Part shown: positions 8,958 to 17,815 of the stretch, in pieces
Numbering within the stretch: the stretch's first letter is position 1
Layout of the letters: each line of letters opens with the position of its first letter
Assembly (NCBI RefSeq): GCF_018617385.1
Contig: NZ_JACSKA010000005.1
Location: forward strand, 1 to 64,000
Length of the DNA: 64,000 nt
Reading direction: 5' to 3'
Source: Exiguobacterium sp018617385
GTDB taxonomy: Bacteria; Bacillota; Bacilli; Exiguobacteriales; Exiguobacteriaceae
Made by a program: the position numbers and the translations under genes
Notes under the pieces: generated by a model
What the model was told of the DNA's origin: nothing
What the model saw: the letters and a program-made list of their open reading frames with translations, nothing else
Databases searched by the model: none

Positions 8958-9563
8958 TTATTCTGGGCGCTTCACATCAAATAGTTCCCCAAGGGTCGCA
9001 TAACTATTGCCCGCCATCCGACTGACAGGCGCTAACCGTTTAGCATCGATGCGTCCTTGACTGTATAACTCTCGATCAATATGAAAGCGGACAATTCGTG
9101 CAATCAATAGATCGGCAGTCGTTTTTCCTTCATGTTCAATCGGCAAGTGATGATGGAGCACACATTCAAAACGAATTTTCGCTTCTTTGATCCCTGGCGT
9201 CGAAATCACATCACTCGGTTGAAGCGTAAAGTCCGTACGAGATAGCTCACTCTCATCTGCCGCAAGGTTGGCGGCCGTCTCGTTCACGTTGATGACGTTC
9301 GTCTCATCTACGACATGAATCACCAGTTCATTCGTACGGAGTGCGTTACGCGCCGTGTCTTTCATCACGCCATCTTTTCGTTGAACCGAGACAGAGACGA
9401 GCGGAGGATTGGATGCGACTACATTGAAGTAGCTAAACGGGGCGGCGTTAATCACGTCCCCATGTTGCGTTGTGACAAACGCAATCGGTCTTGGAACAAT
9501 ACTGCCAATCAAAAATTTATATGTGTCTCGTTCAGTCAAAGCAGACGGTTCAATCGATAACAT
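8958..9563 (-). CDS. Flavin reductase family protein (FMN-binding split barrel)
   Basis: 201 residues. The N-terminal half has the flavin reductase-like pattern: GSIVPRPIAFVTT, then INAAPFSYFNVVASNPPLVSVSV and later DTARNALRTNELVIHVV. The family binds FMN and reduces it with NAD(P)H, or serves as the reductase partner of an oxygenase. No oxygenase gene is nearby, so the physiological role is open. It is a single-gene unit with its own terminator. Confidence 0.85.
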   Translation of the reverse strand: MLSIEPSALTERDTYKFLIGSIVPRPIAFVTTQHGDVINAAPFSYFNVVASNPPLVSVSVQRKDGVMKDTARNALRTNELVIHVVDETNVINVNETAANLAADESELSRTDFTLQPSDVISTPGIKEAKIRFECVLHHHLPIEHEGKTTADLLIARIVRFHIDRELYSQGRIDAKRLAPVSRMAGNSYATLGELFDVKRPE

Positions 9564-9661
9564 AGATTCACGCTCCTCATTCTTTATCTTAACTTCAAGG
9601 TAATCACTTCATCAGACAATGTCAACGTAGAGATGATTGACACGTGTACATTTCATGTATT

Positions 9662-9690
9662 TTGGGTAAATCGCATTATGTGGATATGAT
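9662..9690 (+). promoter_or_regulatory. Probable promoter of the sensor kinase gene
   Basis: TTGGGT (9662-9667), a 17-base spacer and TATGAT (9685-9690), about 115 bases before the start codon. The -35 box is weak. Confidence 0.4.
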
Positions 9691-9804
9691 GTGAAGCACT
9701 TCGCATAAGCAAATTGCTTCATTTTCCTTTCCCCGTTTCTTAAAATGCAGGGCAAGGAAGAGATGACCCCTCGTTTTTGATGTTCAAGGAAGGAAGTAGG
9801 AAGA

Positions 9805-11646
9805 ATGATCAGCAAGTGGATTGAACAATTAAACAGTCGTCAAATACTCAGTATTTTATATAGTGTCTGTGGATTCAGTCTGGTTTTAACCTTGATTGGA
9901 GCCTGGTTCGTTCGAGATGGGAATGTCTCTACTCTCGAACTCACTGCTCTCCGATGGATTTGGATGATTGGGCTCGTCATGTTCATCAGTGCCATTTTAT
10001 TGATTGGACGCCCGCTCATCAAACGGATGGCCGACCAGAACAGCAGACTGAAAGCGAAGAAAGAAAAGCTCGAAAACGTATTGAACGAATCGAAATTAAA
10101 CGAAATTAATCTTCAGTATCGCAATGAGTTGATTGAAGTATTGGCCTCGAAAGAATCACTATTCGATTACTCTTCTGTCATTGAAAAGATTGTGTTGCTT
10201 ACAAAATCTGAGTTCGGTGCCCTCTTACTCACCAAAGACGGAGAAATCACGTCTGTCGTACCGAAAGAGATGACCGAAGATCAACAAGAAAGTCTAAAGA
10301 AAGACTCCCTTTTGCTTAAACGAGTCATGATTTCAAAGTTACCGGCCGCCACTTCTAAGCGGGTCGTCGATGCGTTACACACGTATCCATATTATATCTA
10401 TGAGACGGTCATTCCTATCATGGACCCATCGGATAATAGTCTGATTGGCTGTCTTTACTTGGCTCGTTACGACGAACAGTACGATGCCAGTGAAAAGTCG
10501 GAGTTGAATGCATTCGCAAGCCAACTCGCCATCTCTCTTCTCCGCATGCAGCTTTATCGTCAGATGCAGCAAGACCGAAAAGAAACAGCGCAACTCATCA
10601 ACTCTGTACGGGAAGCCATTTTGTATGTGAACTATGAGGATGATACGGTCGTCGGCAATCGCGCCTTCATCCGCATGTTTGATGATTTGCACTTCGACTA
10701 CAAAGGATACGAAGAACTGTCCGCCATCGACATCGATATCGAACAGCTGGCGGAACGGGTCGATCAGCATGAACAGTTTGTCCGATACTTCGAGCGCGTC
10801 TTCACACAAGACACGCCGGAAGACGGACTGACGATTTCAATCGACCAAGGCGATTGCTTCATTCAACTTTATGCTGAAAGCGTCTATCGGGACCGCAGAC
10901 TTCGTGGAACGATGCTCGTCTTACGTGACGTCACGGCCGAAACGGAGATTGATCGGATGAAATCTGAACTCGTCTCGACCGTCTCGCATGAATTACGGAC
11001 GCCTTTGTCCTCGATTTACGGATTTACCGAGCTGATGCTGTCACGTGATTTGAAGGAAAGTCGTCGTGAACTGTATTTGAAGACGATCCACGATGAAGCG
11101 AAACGCCTTTCCTATCTCGTCAACGATTTCTTAGATCTTCAAAAGATGGAGTCTGGAAAGCAAGCGTTCGAGTGGGAACCGGTCGACTTATATCAGCTCG
11201 TCACAGATAGTGTCGCGTTTTATCAGGAAACGACGGACCGACATGAGCTGTTCATCGACGCCGATACCGAACAAGATTTCATTATTGATGCGGACTTAGA
11301 AGGGATGCGTCAATTGCTCGGCAACCTATTAAGTAACGCCATCAAATATTCGCCAGATGGCGGGAATATCCTTGTATCGCTCGAACGCGTAGATGAAGAG
11401 GTCGTGATGAAAGTAAGAGACCATGGTATGGGAATACCAAGTGCCTCACTCCCTCATCTCTTCGGTAAATTTTATCGAGTCGATAATTCGGACCGTCGAA
11501 AAATCGGTGGTACCGGTCTCGGTCTCGCAATTTGTAAAGAAATTGCCAAAGCCCATGAGGGTCAACTCCATGTCGAATCGGTATATGGGGAAGGAAGTAC
11601 ATTCATCTGTGAATTGCCAACCTCAAAAGAACACATCATGCAATAA
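9805..11646 (+). CDS. Membrane sensor histidine kinase with GAF and PAS-like regions
   Basis: 613 residues. Two membrane segments lie at about 15-35 and 48-70 with a short extracytoplasmic loop, followed by a coiled stretch rich in K/E/N. A GAF-like domain covers about 125-260 and a PAS-like region about 270-375. The HisKA domain contains VSHELRTPLSSIYGF with the phosphorylated His at 395. The ATPase domain has the N box NLLSNAIKYSPDGG, the G1 box DHGMGIP and the G2 box GGTGLGLAICKEI. No response regulator gene is adjacent, so the partner is unknown. The ATG at 9805 follows AAGGAAG. Confidence 0.92.
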   Translation: MISKWIEQLNSRQILSILYSVCGFSLVLTLIGAWFVRDGNVSTLELTALRWIWMIGLVMFISAILLIGRPLIKRMADQNSRLKAKKEKLENVLNESKLNEINLQYRNELIEVLASKESLFDYSSVIEKIVLLTKSEFGALLLTKDGEITSVVPKEMTEDQQESLKKDSLLLKRVMISKLPAATSKRVVDALHTYPYYIYETVIPIMDPSDNSLIGCLYLARYDEQYDASEKSELNAFASQLAISLLRMQLYRQMQQDRKETAQLINSVREAILYVNYEDDTVVGNRAFIRMFDDLHFDYKGYEELSAIDIDIEQLAERVDQHEQFVRYFERVFTQDTPEDGLTISIDQGDCFIQLYAESVYRDRRLRGTMLVLRDVTAETEIDRMKSELVSTVSHELRTPLSSIYGFTELMLSRDLKESRRELYLKTIHDEAKRLSYLVNDFLDLQKMESGKQAFEWEPVDLYQLVTDSVAFYQETTDRHELFIDADTEQDFIIDADLEGMRQLLGNLLSNAIKYSPDGGNILVSLERVDEEVVMKVRDHGMGIPSASLPHLFGKFYRVDNSDRRKIGGTGLGLAICKEIAKAHEGQLHVESVYGEGSTFICELPTSKEHIMQ

Positions 11647-11677
11647 CACGGTCATGTCGACCGTGTTATTTTTGACT
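11640..11677 (+). terminator. Terminator of the sensor kinase gene
   Basis: AATAACACGGTC and GACCGTGTTATT form a perfect 12-base stem around ATGTC, followed by TTTGACTCTTTTTT. Confidence 0.88.
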
Positions 11678-11843
11678 CTTTTTTGCCTAATTTGGAAGGA
11701 ATCCTTTGACAATATATAGAAAGGAAAGAAACCGATTCATTTTCGTGGGTGTAGGACACCCTATCCATTTATTTTTACACGTTTTAAGCCAAAAACAAGA
11801 TATACTGATTATAAAGAGATTGCTAGGATCGGAGGACTTGCCA

Positions 11844-12161
11844 TTGGATCATCGTGACCCGCCTTTTTCAGAGATTGGAGATTTTAATCAATGGGGACGT
11901 TTTGAGATTGACGTACCTCACATGGGGGAGCAAGCGAAGTTTCAATCTGCCGCTGCTTTGATTCGGAAGCACGTGCCATTACGACTTGGTGGATTTTACA
12001 TTATTGCGAGCGAAGAGGAAATTTTGCATAGTGGTTCACATGATGCGAATCTTCAAAAACATTTGATTCACCTATTACAGCAGGTCCTTAACGGTCATAT
12101 AGAAGACGAACGCCTCGTTCAAGAACAAGTGTGGACTGTGCATTATTTCACGACACCATAA
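11844..12161 (+). CDS. Small protein of unknown function
   Basis: 105 residues when read from the TTG at 11844, which lies 7 bases after a perfect GGAGGA. The frame is open to 11706 but the extension has no ribosome binding site and an untypical composition. The protein is soluble and acidic, with no membrane segment, signal or recognisable domain. The pattern NQWGRFEIDVPHMGE and RLGGFYIIASEEE suggests an alpha/beta fold. It is followed by a terminator shared with the convergent regulator gene. Confidence 0.6.
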   Translation: MDHRDPPFSEIGDFNQWGRFEIDVPHMGEQAKFQSAAALIRKHVPLRLGGFYIIASEEEILHSGSHDANLQKHLIHLLQQVLNGHIEDERLVQEQVWTVHYFTTP

Positions 12162-12192
12162 AATGACTCGAAGAAGTACTTATCCCATAAAA

Positions 12193-12217
12193 AATGACGC
12201 TCTCTTCGAGCGTCATT
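12193..12217. terminator. Bidirectional terminator
   Basis: AATGACGCTC and GAGCGTCATT form a perfect 10-base stem with loop TCTTC, with A-rich sequence before and T-rich sequence after. It overlaps the stop codon of the minus-strand regulator. Confidence 0.8.
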
Positions 12218-13475
12218 CTGCTTGTGACATGATTGAAATTACTTTTTCGTAATAGTCTGTTGCTTGCTTGTATTTCCCATTCTCCCTTAGCTCTTTCGCT
12301 AACCAAAGGGCATATTTTTTTGCGTATACGTACTCATCGTGATCTTCAAAATAAGTCACGGCACTTTTTAGGCTCTCCATAAGCTTTTGAGAGTTCTTAT
12401 CCTTAAAGTGATTCCAATAGATATTAAAGTGCTGATTGAATTCTTCGACCGCTTCATGTTGTTGCATCAATTCGTGGCCTGTTTCTAACCAATCTAAGAC
12501 ACCTTGTTCATTTTCCTGTTTTGCATTTACCTCTACTAGTGATAACACACTAAATAGCTTACTTCTAATATCCACTTTGTATTCAAAACTTTCCATGAAG
12601 TACGTAAGTGCCTTATCTTGTTCTCCTAATAACGAATAGATTTCTCCTATATTGTTATAGAGCATTCCATAATAGTTTCTTAAATCAGTTGCATTGGCGA
12701 CTTTTAAAGCTTTTTGATTGTAAGAGAGAGCATCTGCATATCGTTTTCGTCGTTTATAAGTTAGTCCAATCAACATATGACACTCTATCATTCGCTCCAA
12801 ACAAAAATTTTCTTGAAAATATTTTAATGAAGCTTGAAGATTTTCAAGAGCTTGTATATTGTCGGTAAATCGGAAATATAACGCGCCCGTAATGTAACGA
12901 ATATCTGCAGCCTCCCAATCAGGTATTCCTGAATGAGGTAATTTATTTGTTACTTCTTCGATTAATTTGTATGATAGTTCTTTTTCATTTTCCTGAAAAT
13001 ATTGAAGTGCTTTCACTGTGTAATATCGAATGCGATCATCAGCAGAAAGTTGATCTTCAATCCAACCTACTTCCGTTACATATTTCGAATCCCCCCCTGG
13101 CATTACTCCAAAACGGGCCAATGTGACCATGAGAGTCATATACACCGATTTGGATTGTTTAACCGTAGGATGATTCATATATTTTTTGACTTGCTCTTGT
13201 TTGTCACGGTCTTTTCGAGTAAGGATTGCTTCTTTCAAAATCTCTCTTATTTCTTTAATAACTTTTTCTGATTGGTAACTAAAGTCATGATATAGGGGTA
13301 CTTCAATTTCAAGACGCTCGAAAAGAAGTTCTAGGACTTCCTCACTAGCAGATGTTTGATTATTTTCAATTTTGCTCAAATAAGAAATTGAACAGATCCC
13401 TCTTGCTAACACGGATTGTTTCATATTTTTTCGCAAGCGCTCTACTCTAATTAAATTCCCATAGTTGTACTCCAT
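12213..13475 (-). CDS. HTH-TPR transcriptional regulator, NprR/PlcR-like (RNPP type)
   Basis: 420 residues from the ATG at 13475; an in-frame ATG at 13514 would add 13 residues. Residues 1-60 form an XRE-type helix-turn-helix with the segment GICSISYLSKIENNQTSASE, typical of peptide-responsive regulators. The rest is helical with TPR-like units, for example YNNIGEIYSLLGEQDKALTYF and LIGLTYKRRKRYADALSYNQKAL. RNPP regulators bind a reimported peptide in the TPR groove. Just across the divergent promoter region lies a gene for an exported peptide with C-terminal repeats, which makes a receptor-pheromone pair likely. No experimental link is visible. Ribosome binding for 13475 is moderate (AAAGGGG). 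Confidence 0.8.
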   Translation of the reverse strand: MEYNYGNLIRVERLRKNMKQSVLARGICSISYLSKIENNQTSASEEVLELLFERLEIEVPLYHDFSYQSEKVIKEIREILKEAILTRKDRDKQEQVKKYMNHPTVKQSKSVYMTLMVTLARFGVMPGGDSKYVTEVGWIEDQLSADDRIRYYTVKALQYFQENEKELSYKLIEEVTNKLPHSGIPDWEAADIRYITGALYFRFTDNIQALENLQASLKYFQENFCLERMIECHMLIGLTYKRRKRYADALSYNQKALKVANATDLRNYYGMLYNNIGEIYSLLGEQDKALTYFMESFEYKVDIRSKLFSVLSLVEVNAKQENEQGVLDWLETGHELMQQHEAVEEFNQHFNIYWNHFKDKNSQKLMESLKSAVTYFEDHDEYVYAKKYALWLAKELRENGKYKQATDYYEKVISIMSQAE

Positions 13476-13723
13476 TATTAGTAGTAGCCCCTTTGCCCCA
13501 TTTTCGAACTTCACTCATAATTTATTCATGTGAAGTACTTTCAGGAAATTCAGCCTATAATCCTCAACTTAATTAAGCATTTTAAACAAAAGTTTCCCAA
13601 CCCAAACTTATCCATCATCACAATTAATCATGATAAGATTTAACTAGTCAATCAATAGTGATTTGGACTTTAGTTCTACTTTTTCAATTAAGATGAACAG
13701 TTTGTAGGAGGTGGATGGTATAC

Positions 13724-14407
13724 ATGGGGAAACTTAGTTTTTTACTCGCTGAAGATTATATTAAACCGAAAATCTACTTTAAGTCGAAATCTTCTAAACC
13801 GTCTGCGGTAGTAGACCATTCATATTCGAAAGATGACTTAAATCATTTCGAAGGCTTAGAAAATTTGACACAGTTATTATCTTCTACTAAAGGCTTCATT
13901 GTAAACGCATTTCAAATCGATTACTACCAGCGTCTTCCGAAACTAATTTCAAAGACGTTAAAAGCAAACCGTTCCTTTAAAAAGCTTTACATTTTAGGTC
14001 CAGAATTATCGTTGTCAATTTTAAAAAGAAGTAGCAAAACTTCTTATGAAGCACAACTTCATGATTATGAATTTATCAACGTTGAACAGGATTCCGATTT
14101 GTTATCTAAACAATGTGAAACGCTATTGAGCGAAGGTCACATTTTATATATTCTTCCTGAAGCCTCTGTATGTTGGCAACCTAACTCATTAGAGCAACTA
14201 CAAAAAGTTTGTACTCCACTTTGTAGTACCCTATTAAGTCAGACTGTGAAAGTTCCGATCTTAGCTACTTTGATGATAAACGACTCTGATAAAGTGACTA
14301 TTTTCGAACCGAGTTTACCTGAGACCTACTCAGAGAACTTATTCGATTCTGTTAAAGAACAGTCTGAAGACATCTACCAGCTTTTAAAATCCTCAGATGA
14401 CATGTAA
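13724..14407 (+). CDS. Unknown protein of the putative peptide-signalling cassette, weak acyltransferase-like pattern
   Basis: 227 residues from the ATG at 13724; the ATG at 13715 lies too close to the GGAGGTGG site. I do not recognise the family with certainty. The order of features is distantly like lysophospholipid/LpxL-type acyltransferases: a hydrophobic strand GFIVNAFQIDYY, a strand LYILGPEL, then LLSEGHILYILPEAS and VKVPILATLMI. The catalytic HX4D motif is not evident. There is no signal peptide. The gene lies between the divergent HTH-TPR regulator and the peptide gene, so it is probably co-transcribed with the peptide. A role in peptide maturation or as a regulated target is speculation. 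Confidence 0.6.
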   Translation: MGKLSFLLAEDYIKPKIYFKSKSSKPSAVVDHSYSKDDLNHFEGLENLTQLLSSTKGFIVNAFQIDYYQRLPKLISKTLKANRSFKKLYILGPELSLSILKRSSKTSYEAQLHDYEFINVEQDSDLLSKQCETLLSEGHILYILPEASVCWQPNSLEQLQKVCTPLCSTLLSQTVKVPILATLMINDSDKVTIFEPSLPETYSENLFDSVKEQSEDIYQLLKSSDDM

Positions 14408-14473
14408 GTTGCTTGATCAAAATTGGTATTAATTTTTTTCCATATAAATCATTATACAACGGAGGAATTAAAC

Positions 14474-14674
14474 ATGAAAAAGTTAGCTGGATTTTTCTTT
14501 ATTACAACTGCAGTCCTTTTACTCGGAAGTTCATTCAAACCTTTTGCGGAAGAAAGACCACGTATCGTAAAAATCGAAGAACCGATTACTATAAATGCTG
14601 AAGAAAGACCACGCATTGTACAAATCGACGTTCCAGCAACCTTTAATAATGAAGGTATGCCACGCATCGTATAA
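14474..14674 (+). CDS. Putative multi-copy signalling peptide precursor
   Basis: 66 residues, starting at an ATG well spaced after GGAGGAATTAAAC. Residues 1-25 form a Sec-type signal peptide: MKK, a hydrophobic core LAGFFFITTAVLLLG, then a polar end. The rest is three tandem units with a period of 17 residues (51 bases at 14546, 14597 and 14648). The units begin EERPRIV (26-32), EERPRIV (43-49) and EGMPRIV (60-66); the last one is the C terminus. Short peptides at or near the C terminus of an exported precursor are the hallmark of RNPP pheromones, and the C-terminal PRIV recalls the NprX type SKPDIVG. Neighbours are an unknown gene and a divergent RNPP-like regulator. A short secreted protein with another role remains possible. 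Confidence 0.7.
   Translation: MKKLAGFFFITTAVLLLGSSFKPFAEERPRIVKIEEPITINAEERPRIVQIDVPATFNNEGMPRIV
14546..14671 (+). repeat. 51-bp coding tandem repeat in the peptide gene
   Basis: Three units start at 14546, 14597 and 14648; the last is cut short by the stop codon. The most constant part encodes E-E-R-P-R-I-V (E-G-M-P-R-I-V in the third). Third codon positions differ between units, so the peptide rather than the DNA appears to be conserved. Confidence 0.8.
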
Positions 14675-14691
14675 ACTGATTTGCTCAAGAC

Positions 14692-14712
14692 GCCTCGTGC
14701 GTCTTTTTTATT
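14692..14712 (+). terminator. Terminator after the peptide gene
   Basis: AAGACGC and GCGTCTT form a 7-base stem around CTCGT, followed by TTTTATTT. Confidence 0.75.
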
Positions 14713-14846
14713 TAAGAAAAAAGGTAAATGAATTATATATTTCCCTCCATTTTTTCCTTTTTACTTATATAATAAACAGGGACAACCTAGATGCACTCTC
14801 ATACGCCGCCCTTGTCACCAGTTTAATGAATAAAGGAGTTTGAACA

Positions 14847-16349
14847 TTGAATGAAACAAAATCGTCATGGAGTTTAAAGCTGTTACTTAGTTCTTCACTT
14901 GCAATATCCGGGGCAGCAGTCGTCCCGTTCCAACTGGATTCTTCCGGCATTCAATCGACTGTCACCGAAGCCGCCTCGACCTATACCACTACCGCCAACT
15001 TAAATCTTCGCCTCAGCGCAGCCACTTGGAGCCCAGTCCTCTTGACAATCCCATCTGGCTCAAGCGTCACGTATATTAGTACATACGGTTCGTGGTACAA
15101 GGTCAGTTATGGAGGCAAAACAGGCTATGTCGCTTCTCAATATGTTTCGGTCTCAAACACTTCTGCTTACTATAAGACAACAGACCGATTAAATATGCGC
15201 CTCACCGCTGCTTCATGGAGTGATGTGGTCACCGTGATCCCTGCCGACGCGACCGTGAAGTATGTCAGTCGTTATGGGTCATGGTACAAAGTGACGTTCA
15301 ATGGAAAGACGGGCTATGTCGCTTCTGCTTATTTAACACCTACGAGTGCCCCAGTCCCACCTTCGGACTACTATAAGACGACTGCCAACCTGAACCTGCG
15401 TCTCAGCGCCGCTTCATGGAGTTCCGTCGTCACGACGATTCCATCGGGTGCGACTGTCAAATATGTGAGCCGTTATGGATCATGGTATAAGGTCACCTAT
15501 AATGGAAAAACCGGTTACGTTTCTTCTGACTACTTAACGGCGACGACAGCTCCCGTAACCCCGTCTTCTTATTATGAAACGACCGTGAACTTGAATATGC
15601 GTCTTAGCGCCGCTTCATGGAGCGATGTCTTGACCGTCATTCCAGCTGGATCAGTCGTCAAATATGTCAGCCGTTATGACTCGTGGTATAAAGTCACATA
15701 CAACGGCAAAACCGGGTATGTAGCATCCGAGTACTTGAAACCTACGACTGTTACGACACCAACGGATACAGACGGAACCGGTAAAACGGTCGTCATCGAC
15801 GCAGGACATGGTGGAAACGATCCTGGCGCTGTCTATGGCTCTGTTTATGAGAAAGTGATTGCGCTTGATATCGCGAAACGTCTAGCTGGCGTCTTATCGA
15901 GCACCTATGACTACAACGTTAAATTGACTCGTTCGAACGATACATACCTCTCCCTTGAACAGCGTGTGTCACTCAACAAGTCTTATAAAGGGGATGTGTT
16001 CGTCAGTCTTCATGCGAACTCTTCCGTTTATAACACGGCACATGGACACGAGGTGCTCGTTCCGACGTCAGAAAGTTATACGACAAACCCTTACGTTTCC
16101 GCTAGCCGAAGTCTCGGCTCAAGTATCAACAAAGAGATCGCTTCACGGATTTCTACGATTCAAAACCGTGGGGTCAAATATCAGAACGTTTACGTGGTTG
16201 GACGAAACGTCTCGCCTTCTACCCTTGTCGAATACGGATTCATCAGTAATTCAAGCGACCGTTCTTACTTGACGAATACGACATATCGCCAACGAATGGC
16301 TGAAGCAACAGCATCCGGCATTCATCAATTCATGCGATCTTATTACTAA
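14847..16349 (+). CDS. N-acetylmuramoyl-L-alanine amidase with four SH3b domains
   Basis: 500 residues from a TTG start 8 bases after AAAGGAG. Residues 1-45 form a signal peptide. Four bacterial SH3 repeats lie at about 46-104, 107-163, 174-230 and 241-297, each with the pattern LNxRLxAxxW, YGSWYKV and GKTGYV. The amidase_3 catalytic domain covers about 312-498, with zinc ligands in VIDAGHGGNDPGA, the glutamate in YEKVIALDIA and the histidine in VSLHANSS, and the catalytic glutamate in LVEYGFISN. The enzyme cuts the bond between muramic acid and the stem peptide outside the cell, and the SH3b domains should bind the wall. A monocistronic gene with its own terminator. Confidence 0.93.
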   Translation: MNETKSSWSLKLLLSSSLAISGAAVVPFQLDSSGIQSTVTEAASTYTTTANLNLRLSAATWSPVLLTIPSGSSVTYISTYGSWYKVSYGGKTGYVASQYVSVSNTSAYYKTTDRLNMRLTAASWSDVVTVIPADATVKYVSRYGSWYKVTFNGKTGYVASAYLTPTSAPVPPSDYYKTTANLNLRLSAASWSSVVTTIPSGATVKYVSRYGSWYKVTYNGKTGYVSSDYLTATTAPVTPSSYYETTVNLNMRLSAASWSDVLTVIPAGSVVKYVSRYDSWYKVTYNGKTGYVASEYLKPTTVTTPTDTDGTGKTVVIDAGHGGNDPGAVYGSVYEKVIALDIAKRLAGVLSSTYDYNVKLTRSNDTYLSLEQRVSLNKSYKGDVFVSLHANSSVYNTAHGHEVLVPTSESYTTNPYVSASRSLGSSINKEIASRISTIQNRGVKYQNVYVVGRNVSPSTLVEYGFISNSSDRSYLTNTTYRQRMAEATASGIHQFMRSYY

Positions 16350-16350
16350 A

Positions 16351-16386
16351 AAAAGGAACTTAGCACTCAGCTAAGTTCCTTTTTTG
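16351..16386. terminator. Bidirectional terminator between amidase and acetyltransferase genes
   Basis: AAAGGAACTTAG and the complementary CTAAGTTCCTTT make a 12-base stem flanked by A and T runs on both sides. The stop codon of the minus-strand acetyltransferase lies inside it. Confidence 0.85.
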
Positions 16387-16892
16387 ATATGGACTCGCCA
16401 AATCATATGGGATGCCCCAGGTCCCCAATAATGTTCGAGGATATGAGACGGCTCACCCAATCGTTTCTGCCAATAGGCTTGCGCGCTCGGGAATCCGGCA
16501 TCTAAATAAAAGACCTTCTTCCCTCGAACCGAAATTTCACGCATCATCTCTTCTAACAGGAATTGTCCGACACCTCGCCGCTGCATTCGTGGTGACACAT
16601 AGACACTCCCTAGCTCAATCGCACCACGCTCGATTTCCATATTCCCTGAGATGATGTCATTCGGAGGCAATAACGCCCCTGCTCCGACAAGGATTCCGTC
16701 TTCTTCTACAACGTACAGATCAACGGTGTCGTCATCGAAATGATCTTGAATCGTCGTGTTCAGACGGGCCACTTCTTCATCGAGCAAATCGGCATCTTCA
16801 AACCGCTCTCGTCGAATCAAGTCACTCAAACTCTCCATAAATAAGCGCTGCAAGGATTTCACGTCTGATTGTTCGAGTGCGCGAAAATTCAA
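16371..16892 (-). CDS. GNAT family N-acetyltransferase
   Basis: 173 residues from a TTG at 16892 that is 8 bases after AAGGGAG; the frame is open further upstream to 16955. The GNAT fold is shown by LVGAGALL, then IELGSVYVSPRMQRRGVGQFLLEEMM, where the RRGVG segment is the acetyl-CoA pyrophosphate loop. The C-terminal part has VFYLDAGFPSAQAYWQKRLG. The substrate is unknown. The gene ends within the terminator shared with the amidase gene and starts about 30 bases after the CPBP protease gene, so the two are probably an operon. Confidence 0.85.
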   Translation of the reverse strand: MNFRALEQSDVKSLQRLFMESLSDLIRRERFEDADLLDEEVARLNTTIQDHFDDDTVDLYVVEEDGILVGAGALLPPNDIISGNMEIERGAIELGSVYVSPRMQRRGVGQFLLEEMMREISVRGKKVFYLDAGFPSAQAYWQKRLGEPSHILEHYWGPGASHMIWRVHIKKGT

Positions 16893-16920
16893 GACGGCCA
16901 CTCCCTTTTCTTTTTTTGTT

Positions 16921-17748
16921 TTACTCTTTACCCTCACGAATTCGTTGCGTAACACTCGGGTACGAGGGAATCATTTCTTCGAGCGGCTCATAATTCAATT
17001 TACCGTACGTTTTCCAAATGACTAAAATCGCGGCGGTCCATAATGTGATTGTCAAATGAATAAATCCGATTGGATAACCACTTTCCGCTTCGAACCCGAC
17101 CATCACGAGCATCACGTTGAACATCGTATGCATGAGAAAGGCCGACCATAAATTGCGCGACGAACCGTTGTATACCCAAGTCATGAGGATCGTATATGCC
17201 ATCACGGCTAAGCCATACGCCCAAAATGATAAATTCGCCTGTCCTGTTCCAGCCATGAAGAAGAGAGGAATATGCCACATCGCCCAAAGGACCCCGAGTG
17301 ACAGGCTAGCTAGAAGTGGAGAGAGTCTTGATTGTAAGGCGTCCAGCAAATATCCGCGCCATCCATACTCTTCCTGCAACGTCCCTCCGAGAACTAGCAT
17401 ATAGAAGAAGTATGGGACAATCCACCACGGTTCGCGAACGAGTAGGGCACCGCTTCGATCCGTCCACCAATACGCCACGAGAAATAAGAAAGGTACCAAC
17501 AAAAAAGGAATCGCATACGCCTTCCAACTCATCTGGAACTGAATGCTTTTCCGAAGAAGATGTGTCACCCCTTCCCCGCCCCGAAGTCGATACATCGTGA
17601 GAAACCCTGCAATGCTTGGACCAAACGCCCCTAAAATAACGATGACCATGATTGGCAAATCGGTCCACCAGTACAAGCTCCCCCATATGAACCATGAATA
17701 GCCGAATGAGACCAATAAGAAAAAGTTGATGTATTTGTTTTTATACAT
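16921..17748 (-). CDS. CPBP family intramembrane metalloprotease
   Basis: 275 residues from the ATG at 17748, which follows AGGGGTG. About eight hydrophobic segments. The conserved motifs are EEYGWRGYLL (glutamates and arginine of motif 1), WAMWHIPLF (motif 2 histidine) and FLMHTMFNVML (motif 3 histidine/asparagine). CPBP proteins (Abi/CAAX protease family) cut substrates within the membrane, and some serve in bacteriocin immunity or prenyl protein processing; the target here is unknown. Confidence 0.88.
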   Translation of the reverse strand: MYKNKYINFFLLVSFGYSWFIWGSLYWWTDLPIMVIVILGAFGPSIAGFLTMYRLRGGEGVTHLLRKSIQFQMSWKAYAIPFLLVPFLFLVAYWWTDRSGALLVREPWWIVPYFFYMLVLGGTLQEEYGWRGYLLDALQSRLSPLLASLSLGVLWAMWHIPLFFMAGTGQANLSFWAYGLAVMAYTILMTWVYNGSSRNLWSAFLMHTMFNVMLVMVGFEAESGYPIGFIHLTITLWTAAILVIWKTYGKLNYEPLEEMIPSYPSVTQRIREGKE

Positions 17749-17815
17749 AATCAGCACCCCTTCAGCAATGTAGTACCCGTTATTTGATTGGAAGAATAGC
17801 ATTTGATTTTTTTTT

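Noticed and set aside
11706..11843. N-terminal extension of the small unknown protein at 11844
   Set aside because: The extension has no ribosome binding site, while a perfect GGAGGA precedes the TTG at 11844.
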